Origin: Syntrophaceae bacterium
Lineage (GTDB): Bacteria > Desulfobacterota > Syntrophia > Syntrophales > UBA2210
Length of the DNA stretch: 6,642 bases
Assembly (NCBI GenBank): GCA_030619435.1
Contig: JAUXBI010000099.1
Location: 1-6,642, forward strand
Reading direction: 5' to 3'
Of this stretch, positions 1-6,115 are shown piece after piece. Below the pieces are notes generated by a model, which was not told the origin of the DNA, did not search any database, and saw only the letters and a list, made by a program, of their open reading frames with translations. Numbering within the stretch: the first letter of the stretch is position 1; the number at the start of each line of letters is the position of its first letter. Both the position numbers and the translations under genes were made by a program.

Positions 1-429
1 GATAAGGGATTCACTGGTATGATCGTCCAGAGCTTTTTCGAATACGATTTTGTAAGATTCGTACATCGGTGCCGGAGCCAGGAAAAAGCCGTCGTTATCT
101 TGAATGTGGGCAATGCTTTCGTGGCAGATCAATTTTGAATCGCCCACGTAAAGGAAATCGTGTTGGTCCAACAGGTCGATCAGATTGTGCCACTGTTCGA
201 CGTAGGTGCTGACATCGGCGGTATTGCCGCTGTAAGCCTGCTGGAACAAAGGAAATGCGTGATCGGAACTGACCGACATCGACCAGACCAACTGCTTCAG
301 GTCCTTAAGATGTTTTTTACTATGGCCAAAGGTTAACTCAATGCTACGGTCGGTTTTGTTGTTGTCGGCCTGGCCGTAAACAGATACCGATGTTGTACTG
401 TTCTCCGCCTGAAATTTTAAAAGTGCTGT
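1..429 (-). pseudogene. IS1634-type transposase fragment (broken, runs off left edge)
   Basis: Reading the minus strand from 429 to 1 gives 143 open codons with no stop and no plausible start. The frame is closed just upstream by TAA at 432-430. The translation holds signatures of IS1634-type (IS4-like DDE) transposases: TTSVSVYGQ, then NNKTDRSIELTFGHSKK, DLKQLVWSMSV, FPLFQQAYSGNTAD and the block YVGDSKLIC that carries the second catalytic Asp. Full-length members have about 200 residues ahead of the TTSVSVYG block, and these are absent here, so the 5' half is lost. The usual motif is DTTS, but here it reads NSTTS, so the first catalytic Asp appears to be Ser. The C-terminal part lies outside the window. 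It is convergent with nothing and lies downstream of the transport operon in the same orientation. Read as a decaying insertion-sequence remnant; the family call is from memory of the motifs, without a search. Confidence 0.8.
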
Positions 430-432
430 TTA

Positions 433-594
433 TGCCAGGCATCTGAAAATTCATCCGTTTATTTTAAATATTTTTTTATGTCCCCAATTTCCTCACTGGA
501 AGATGACCTTTTACACTTTGACACACCCGGTTAGCTTGAGCTTGGGAAACGGTTTGCAGATAAATATATGGACCTGGCATTGGAACATTAGGGT
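433..594. other. AT-rich spacer without a gene
   Basis: This 162-bp stretch separates the thioesterase stop from the broken transposase. No open frame of note is present. No hairpin with a T-run was found that would serve as a convincing terminator for the operon. The weak inverted repeat agctt/gagct near 533-542 has no U-tract. The sequence near 511-528 (ttttacactttgacacac on the plus strand) looks like an insertion-sequence end, but no partner repeat is visible in the window, so this is only a suggestion. Confidence 0.4.
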
Positions 595-1209
595 TTACTG
601 AAGTCTGATAAATATCGCTTCTGCTTCTGCAACAAGTTGATCTCCGGAATACATTTCAGCTTTTGTGAAAATTTTTCTTCTTTTGATGCCGTTGACCCAT
701 CCTTTCATTCGAAGGTCAGTGTTTACAGGGCAGGGACTTCGATATTTAATCGTTAGTGTCCCGGTCATACCTCCATCTCCTGTTAAAGATTGTGTCAAAC
801 CAAGAAAATCATCAAAGACTGCCGCAACATATCCGCCATGAACAATACCGGGACCGCCTTCATATGATCTGGAAAAATTGACGAACCCTATGACCTTATC
901 TCCATCGAACTTAATGCGCAACGGCGGGGCAACCGGATTGGCTCTTCCGGCTACCGGACCGAAATTCATCATGTCATTGTAATGAATACAGCCGCCTTCC
1001 ATTCTTAAAGCCTCTTTAACACCGGTACTGATAATTCTTTTTCGTTCGGGCCTGTTACGTACTATTTCATATAGCTGCTTCACTTCCTTTAAAATATGTG
1101 ATATCTCTTCGTCTCCCGGCTCCTGTGTGACGATGCTTTCATTCATCGCCCGTAAAACATTTGCCAGTCTTCCGAGGTTGTCTTGTAGAGGTGGGGCATC
1201 CTTAATCAT
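595..1209 (-). CDS. PaaI/THEM4-like hotdog-fold thioesterase
   Basis: A protein of 204 residues, predicted cytoplasmic, with no signal peptide or membrane segment. The hotdog domain occupies about residues 83-203. It contains VHGGY (123-127) and the helix residues FDD (132-134), which supply the backbone oxyanion site and the likely catalytic Asp in PaaI/THEM4-type enzymes. A typical strand TLTIKYRSPCPV follows (151-162). Family members hydrolyse acyl-CoA or aryl-CoA thioesters; the substrate here is unknown. Residues 1-80 form a charged helical extension, longer than in minimal PaaI proteins of about 140 residues. The ATG at 1209 is preceded by GGAGAG at a 3-nt spacing (GGAG core 5 nt away). 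It lies 29 bp downstream of the RND gene, so it is very probably its last co-transcribed neighbour, which suggests that the exported or imported compound is linked to an acyl-CoA pool (inference). Confidence 0.88.
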   Translation of the reverse strand: MIKDAPPLQDNLGRLANVLRAMNESIVTQEPGDEEISHILKEVKQLYEIVRNRPERKRIISTGVKEALRMEGGCIHYNDMMNFGPVAGRANPVAPPLRIKFDGDKVIGFVNFSRSYEGGPGIVHGGYVAAVFDDFLGLTQSLTGDGGMTGTLTIKYRSPCPVNTDLRMKGWVNGIKRRKIFTKAEMYSGDQLVAEAEAIFIRLQ

Positions 1210-1238
1210 TATCTCTCCGTAATATAGTTGTCACCGAT

Positions 1239-3611
1239 TTATAAGCTTCCCTTTGCGGATACAACTTTTATTAGTAACGGAGAAAGAATAATCAGTGAAA
1301 CAGTCTCAATTAAAACAGCTATCCACAGCATCAATGCCATGTTTCCCTGAAATTTCATCTGGATCAGAGACCATGGTAAAAGAATAAGCGATAAGAACAC
1401 GCCTGCGAACACGATAATTCGGACATAGTCGGTTTCACCGTTTTGACCGGACTGTGCCCGGACCGATAAAAGCATTGGATAAGCCAGAGCCATTCCAAGG
1501 CCCACTGAGACGGCGCAGGATGGGACGATAGACAGACTGACAGGTATATTGAATAACGCCATTACAATAAAAATCAAACATTGGGCAATGGCAATGGGTA
1601 TCACCGTAAAAAGCGCCATACGGGTGGATCGGGTCACAGCAGCGCCAGTGAGAAACACGATGAAAAGAGCTGCCGCAGCGGTCACCGGGTATGCCTTTTG
1701 TACCCCGTCATTCAGGGCCTTGGTTTGTCCGGCAAGACCACTTCCCAGTTTGATGGAAAACTTTTCAGACGGATGCTCGCTGATGTATTGCTGAACCTTT
1801 GATATAAATGCGTCAATGCTCCTGGAATCGGTTTTACCCGGCCATGTTGAAAGGGTGGCTTCGCTCCAGGTGCTGTCCATATACTTTTTCATTCCGGGGT
1901 TGGTAAGAAGCATGACAACGGAACGCGCGATATTGTCTGATTGGCCGGGAACCGTCTGCCATTTTGGATATCCTTCCATCAGGGCGGCTTGAGACATTTT
2001 AATGATTTGAGTGATAGAGACACTCTTTTTTGCGCCGCCTTCGGTATTCAAATATGAACAGAAGTCCCCGATCTCATTAAGCACCTGGGCGTCTTTTAGC
2101 CCTCCTTCTTCCTTTGCCTGTATATGGATCGACAGCTCGTAAGGACCGACAAATTTTTCGCTGAAAATGTTAAAGCACCGGTTCCATGGATGATTTTCCG
2201 GAATATACGAACTGCCGGGAACATTTTTCCCCACAGGAAGCCGGTTTAAAGAAAAAACGCCACCAACCAGTATGCAGCCCAGTACCACTGCAAGAACGGG
2301 TATTTTCCCCTTGCCAGGGAAAAAGCCGGCCATTTTAGACGTGAAATCGATTCGGCCAGCCCTCTCTCTGGATGCAGGGGGTCTGAAAAAAGAGATCAGC
2401 ACCGGCACGATCACCATTATGCAGAAAAAGGTTCCGGTCACCCATAATAAACCCAGATAACCCAGCTGGGTGAGCAGCGGAACTCCGCTGAAACAGAGTC
2501 CCGCAACAGCGCTCCCTGATAAAACGGCCCAGAGTCCAAGGGGAAATTCCCCATAAACAGCAACAATCGCCGCATTTTTATCATCATACCTGTGGTAAGT
2601 CCGTTTATAACGGTCCATAATTAAAATTGAAAAGATAAGGGGAAACATGGCCAGAAAAAGAGGCGCCAGAAGGATCATCGGTTGAAACTCTCGAATAAAC
2701 CACCCGAACAGTCCCATCCCCCACAACAGGGTGAATTGCATGGCCACAAAAGGAATCACCACCCCCTGAACCGATCGAAAATAAAAGGCAAGACACACAA
2801 CAATCAGAATCAGCATTCCAAGAAAGGCCGTCCCTAACTGTGCTCCCATCTTTGTCATATGGGCCTTCATCAGTTCCCCGCCCATAAAAAACAGGGTATG
2901 GTTCGCATCCTCTTCTTTTGTCTTTATCTCCTGGATGGCGTTTAGCAGGTTTGCCTGAAATTCTTTTTCCTTTTCCGCTTTATATAGTTTCAGAGACGTC
3001 GCCTCTTTTTTGTTATCATCAAGTTCCTTATACTCCTGTTTAATCAGATTGTTTCTGTTTTCAAACGAGATTGTAAACATCGCCGCTGTTTTATCATCGG
3101 CAACATATATCCCATTGGCCATGCCGTTAACGGCCACTCTTCTTCGAAGGGCGGCAATTGCTTCTTCGGTTTCAGGCAGCGTCTCACCGATAATGGCCCC
3201 GGGTTCCATCCCGTCGGCTGCGTAATCCACATGAACCAGATTCCGGCTGGTAAGTGAAACAGCAGCTTGCGGAATGACATCCGGCAACTTCTTGAGCGCT
3301 TTTGTAACATCGTCGATTTTTTTAATTGTCTCTACTGTGAAAATATCTCCCTGGCGCACCTCTAATATAGCAACCAGTGTATTGGGTTGCGGAGCCAGCC
3401 GATTCAGTTCTTTTATCGTATCCAGATGCGGATGACCCGAAGGGAAAAGGGCCGCAAGTGGGTCGGCGGCCTGACGGATATGTTTCAACTGACTACACAC
3501 GCCCCCCAGTAAAGCAAGAATAACCAGAAGGCAGATCCAGCGGCGCTTTAATATATTGTCTATACTCACTGCGCCTGCGGTCTTTTTTCTCTGTTCCTGA
3601 ACACTATTCAT
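1239..3611 (-). CDS. RND/MMPL-family inner-membrane transporter
   Basis: A protein of 790 residues with the RND superfamily duplication: TM1 (about 25-42), periplasmic loop 1 (43-258), TM2-TM6 (about 260-410), TM7 (about 437-455), periplasmic loop 2 (456-640) and TM8-TM12 (about 644-782). Loop 1 starts with a typical segment, FPSGHPHLDTIKEL, followed by LVAILEVRQGDIF. Such proteins, relatives of MmpL and HpnN, move lipids or other hydrophobic molecules using proton flow. The usual GxxxD-type Asp is not visible in TM4 (AMFPLIFSILIMDRY, about 321-335) or TM10 (VGLGMALAYPMLLS, about 703-716). A Lys/Glu-rich helical stretch sits in loop 1 at about 188-237. The start is placed at ATG 3611 (MNSVQEQRKK). 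An upstream in-frame ATG at 3740 would add 43 residues without family character and would overlap the propeller gene by 98 bp. The ribosome-binding site is weak (CAGGT, about 8 nt upstream). The gap to the upstream propeller gene is 31 bp. Substrate unknown. Confidence 0.92.
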   Translation of the reverse strand: MNSVQEQRKKTAGAVSIDNILKRRWICLLVILALLGGVCSQLKHIRQAADPLAALFPSGHPHLDTIKELNRLAPQPNTLVAILEVRQGDIFTVETIKKIDDVTKALKKLPDVIPQAAVSLTSRNLVHVDYAADGMEPGAIIGETLPETEEAIAALRRRVAVNGMANGIYVADDKTAAMFTISFENRNNLIKQEYKELDDNKKEATSLKLYKAEKEKEFQANLLNAIQEIKTKEEDANHTLFFMGGELMKAHMTKMGAQLGTAFLGMLILIVVCLAFYFRSVQGVVIPFVAMQFTLLWGMGLFGWFIREFQPMILLAPLFLAMFPLIFSILIMDRYKRTYHRYDDKNAAIVAVYGEFPLGLWAVLSGSAVAGLCFSGVPLLTQLGYLGLLWVTGTFFCIMVIVPVLISFFRPPASRERAGRIDFTSKMAGFFPGKGKIPVLAVVLGCILVGGVFSLNRLPVGKNVPGSSYIPENHPWNRCFNIFSEKFVGPYELSIHIQAKEEGGLKDAQVLNEIGDFCSYLNTEGGAKKSVSITQIIKMSQAALMEGYPKWQTVPGQSDNIARSVVMLLTNPGMKKYMDSTWSEATLSTWPGKTDSRSIDAFISKVQQYISEHPSEKFSIKLGSGLAGQTKALNDGVQKAYPVTAAAALFIVFLTGAAVTRSTRMALFTVIPIAIAQCLIFIVMALFNIPVSLSIVPSCAVSVGLGMALAYPMLLSVRAQSGQNGETDYVRIIVFAGVFLSLILLPWSLIQMKFQGNMALMLWIAVLIETVSLIILSPLLIKVVSAKGSL

Positions 3612-3642
3612 TGGTTTTACCTGAGTTATATATTGAATTGAG

Positions 3643-4647
3643 TTATTGGATTCCCACCAGGGCGTTTCCCCGAAGGTGATAAATCGAGCCGTTTTGTCCA
3701 ACAATGATTCCCCGTATATTTCCACCCTGATGTTCTGCAATACGGACCGACATCAGCCAGTTTTCGGTAATTTTTTCCGGAACCTTGACAATCTGCCAGT
3801 TTTTGCCTCCATCAACCGATTGCATCAGATTACCACCGCTGCCCACCGCCCATCCGGCATCTCCGGACAGATCAATGCCATAAAGCTCCTGTGCAACGGA
3901 AGGGGCAGTATTCTTTACCCAGCTTCTCCCATTGTCTGAAGAATGAACGATAATGCTGTCTATTCCAGCACCATAGATCCTTCCATTTTTTTTGTTGAGG
4001 GAAAACAGCGTCTGTCCTTCCATCATATCCGGATTGTAAAGGGATGTCCGTATTTCCTCAGCATGCAGGTCGTTGATATTGATAATGAAAATTCTGCCGG
4101 TCTCACCGGCGATGCATGCCTCCCTCTCACCTGTCATCACTACACCGTAAATATTTGTATTTTCATCCAGAATCAGGTTTTTCCAGGTCTTGCCCCCGTC
4201 AACGGTACAGATCACGGCACCATTTCCCCCTGCGGCAATGCCGTTACTGCTATCAAAAAAATCGATGGCAAACAGATGCTCAGATATGCCGGATTGCTGC
4301 TCTTTCCAGGATTTTCCGGCATTGTCCGAGTGAAGAACAGTGCCTTCCTGCCCGCAAATCCATCCGTCAGCATCATCCGGGAAAGCAACTGCAAAAAGAG
4401 AGGCTCTTGTTTGGGCATGAACCTGTCTCCATGATTTCCCCCGGTCGAGTGAATGAAATATTTTTCCCCGTTCGCCGACAACGATCACTTCCCTCTTACC
4501 TGCATACGATACCGCATACAGATCACCTTCAGGCGTTGTAGCATTGCCGCCAGCAGGCGTTATAGCAGGCATGAACAGAGAAACCATTGCACCTGCCAGG
4601 ATCAACAGGCATAATCTGGCCGTATTTATCGTAAAATGTATCTGCAT
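3643..4647 (-). CDS. Secreted YCF48/BNR-type beta-propeller protein
   Basis: A protein of 334 residues with an N-terminal signal sequence (hydrophobic core about 11-29, likely cut near the TPAGG stretch), so it is predicted periplasmic. Five Asp-box motifs (S/T-x-D-x-G-x-S/T-W type) are visible: SLDRGKSW (66-73), SDNAGKSW (107-114), TVDGGKTW (148-155), SSDNGRSW (236-243) and SVDGGKNW (277-284). Seven G-x-I/V-type strands (near 61, 102, 143, 184, 230, 271 and 319) suggest a seven-bladed propeller, with blades 4 and 7 lacking the Asp box. The family is named after the photosystem II assembly factor Ycf48, but in non-photosynthetic bacteria such proteins are often encoded beside RND transporters and DUF1329 proteins, so a photosynthetic role is not implied. 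It probably acts as a periplasmic scaffold or adaptor for the pump (inference). ATG 4647 is preceded by GGATAGGG about 9 nt upstream. Confidence 0.88.
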   Translation of the reverse strand: MQIHFTINTARLCLLILAGAMVSLFMPAITPAGGNATTPEGDLYAVSYAGKREVIVVGERGKIFHSLDRGKSWRQVHAQTRASLFAVAFPDDADGWICGQEGTVLHSDNAGKSWKEQQSGISEHLFAIDFFDSSNGIAAGGNGAVICTVDGGKTWKNLILDENTNIYGVVMTGEREACIAGETGRIFIININDLHAEEIRTSLYNPDMMEGQTLFSLNKKNGRIYGAGIDSIIVHSSDNGRSWVKNTAPSVAQELYGIDLSGDAGWAVGSGGNLMQSVDGGKNWQIVKVPEKITENWLMSVRIAEHQGGNIRGIIVGQNGSIYHLRGNALVGIQ

Positions 4648-4684
4648 AAACTTTTTCCCTATCCAGTATTATTTTTCAGTTCTT

Positions 4685-4707
4685 AACCCCCTGCTGTGCA
4701 GGGGGTT
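4685..4707. terminator. Perfect 10-bp GC-rich hairpin between DUF1329 and propeller genes
   Basis: AACCCCCTGC and GCAGGGGGTT form a perfect 10-bp stem around a 3-nt loop, 28 bp after the DUF1329 stop. On the minus (transcribed) strand the stem is followed by AAGAACTG and not by a T-run, so full intrinsic termination of the operon is unlikely. On the plus strand it is followed by TATTAAAAAA, a better but still imperfect terminator tail, although no plus-strand gene is present. A partial attenuator or an mRNA-stabilising hairpin that protects the 3' end of the DUF1329 message is the more likely role (inference). Confidence 0.5.
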
Positions 4708-4734
4708 TATTAAAAAATGGGGTTTTGTATCCCG

Positions 4735-6051
4735 TTATTTCACGAATTTTAGAAATCCACTGGGTGTGAACGTCCCTTCGGAAAAATTTGGTATCTGTAT
4801 TTTCCATTCCACCTCCACTCTGGCATAGGACCATCCCACAGTTGTCTTATCCCGTTTTATGTCATAGATCGTTCTGTCACTGTCAATAATCATTCGATAT
4901 TTCCCGTCTTTTGTCTGTACAGCGGAATTTAGGTAATACGCTCCTTTCCAGGATCGTCCTTTCAGATCGGGAACCTCTCGATACACACTTGCGTAAGTTT
5001 CCGCGTCAAACCAACCCACAACGGGACCGTAGAAATAATCCTTATTCTTGGCTATTGATTCAACAAGAGCAACCTCACCTTTTACCCAGATGATATCGGA
5101 AATTGTCCATGGCGCTCCCTTCCATCCATCTATCTCATATCCCATTTTAAGCGCATTTTTGTCTCTTTCTTCATTGGTTGTGATTCCCTGTTCCAGATCC
5201 CCCTCCAGCGAACTAATTGGATCTGCTTTATGATATGCAATCAGGGCCGTCTTTTTTTCAATAAAACGATACTCTCCGTCCGCAAAACGATAGACAGGCC
5301 CGCCGGCCCACATATCATCTTCGGCTATTGTGAGCCCGGCGGGAGATTCACACCCAAGTGCCTCGCCTTTATAGCGCCTGATTTTTCTGATATTCGGGGC
5401 GTATATCCATCGCTGATTTACTACACCCGGGCGACTAGTTACCCAATTCAAGTTGCCAAATCCAGCCCAATTATATGGACTGGTTAACATACCAATAGAG
5501 GCATAATCATATTTACCCTTATCTCCAGTATAATAGAACTGCAAAATGCGCGATCCTATAAATTTTTCTAAACCCTTTCGACCTATTAACCACTGACCAT
5601 TTTTCCTGTCATTATTCCCGACAAAGTGGCTATCAAACAGCCGCTCCTTGGCATTATAAGCTATCTCATATCCAACCTGCGGGCTGTTATAATCAGGTTC
5701 AGCAAAAGGAAACCCAGCGATGTCCTTCGGGTATATCTTGCCGGTTGCCACCTCGATGAGCTCGTTTTTTTCATTAAATTTATACTTGCCTTGATTGGTT
5801 TTTTCCTTCAAAGAGGCGAGGTATACGGGCGGGTGAAACTCATTCTTGTCAAAATTGAGCTTTCCGATTTTCATCTCCAGATCCCCGTTCTTTACCCAGG
5901 TCAGAATAAAGTCCGGAACCAAATCCTGAATTTTCTGCCAGTTATCCTTATTAATGACATCTCCCGGCTGCACATCCGCACTGACCGGAGATATTAAAAA
6001 TACAGCTATGCAAAAGAGCGTCACTACCGCATTGGTAAATAATTGCTTCAT
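4735..6051 (-). CDS. Secreted DUF1329 (LolB-like) protein
   Basis: A protein of 438 residues, close to the usual length of the DUF1329 family. Residues 1-25 form a signal peptide (hydrophobic core about 8-20) ending in the cleavage-like PVSA before DVQPG; no lipobox Cys is seen, so it is probably a soluble periplasmic protein. The mature N-terminus PGDVINKDNWQKIQDLVP (29-46) is characteristic of the family. Further hallmarks are RWIYAPNIRKIRRYKG (214-229), DDMW (245-248), DPISSLEG (277-284) and the terminal FTPSGFLKF (428-436). DUF1329 proteins are thought to share the LolA/LolB-like half-barrel used for lipid carriage (established at fold level from memory; not tested here). Between a barrel gene and an RND pump, it is a reasonable periplasmic carrier (inference). 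ATG 6051 is preceded by AAAGGA about 8 nt upstream. The gap to the barrel gene is 64 bp, and it holds an inverted repeat. Confidence 0.9.
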   Translation of the reverse strand: MKQLFTNAVVTLFCIAVFLISPVSADVQPGDVINKDNWQKIQDLVPDFILTWVKNGDLEMKIGKLNFDKNEFHPPVYLASLKEKTNQGKYKFNEKNELIEVATGKIYPKDIAGFPFAEPDYNSPQVGYEIAYNAKERLFDSHFVGNNDRKNGQWLIGRKGLEKFIGSRILQFYYTGDKGKYDYASIGMLTSPYNWAGFGNLNWVTSRPGVVNQRWIYAPNIRKIRRYKGEALGCESPAGLTIAEDDMWAGGPVYRFADGEYRFIEKKTALIAYHKADPISSLEGDLEQGITTNEERDKNALKMGYEIDGWKGAPWTISDIIWVKGEVALVESIAKNKDYFYGPVVGWFDAETYASVYREVPDLKGRSWKGAYYLNSAVQTKDGKYRMIIDSDRTIYDIKRDKTTVGWSYARVEVEWKIQIPNFSEGTFTPSGFLKFVK

Positions 6052-6078
6052 ATCTAATGTCCTTTCTCAATAAATGTT

Positions 6079-6111
6079 CATGTATTAAACGACGGCACGT
6101 CAACATACATG
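6079..6111. repeat. Nested inverted repeat between barrel and DUF1329 genes
   Basis: CATGTAT (6079-6085) pairs with ATACATG (6105-6111), and inside this, GACG (6091-6094) pairs with CGTC (6098-6101) around a 3-nt loop. The structure begins 5 bp downstream of the barrel stop codon and ends about 27 bp before the DUF1329 start. No T-run follows on the minus strand. It could be a processing or stabilising element, or an operator-like site. It may also be fortuitous, since the outer stem is AT-rich. Confidence 0.35.
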
Positions 6112-6115
6112 CCTT

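Noticed and set aside
529..545. Weak inverted repeat agctt/gagct as the operon terminator
   Set aside because: The stem is short and imperfect, with no T-run on the transcribed strand.
3044..3310. Minus-strand open frame of 88 codons inside the RND gene
   Set aside because: It is an alternative frame of the RND coding sequence, which itself is continuous and family-like here, so there is no sign of a frameshift.
3612..3740. Upstream in-frame extension of the RND gene to an ATG at 3740
   Set aside because: It would overlap the propeller gene by 98 bp, and the added 43 residues have no resemblance to RND N-termini. The ATG at 3611 gives the expected short cytoplasmic tail before TM1.
3943..4541. 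Plus-strand open frames of 163 and 141 codons opposite the propeller gene
   Set aside because: They are antisense shadows of a well-supported gene, overlap each other in different frames, and their translations show no domain, signal or membrane pattern.
3643..4647. Photosystem II assembly role for the YCF48-like protein
   Set aside because: No photosynthesis genes are near. The name comes from fold homology, and the neighbourhood points to envelope transport.
5626..5997. Plus-strand open frame of 123 codons opposite the DUF1329 gene
   Set aside because: Antisense to a conserved coding region, without recognisable protein features.
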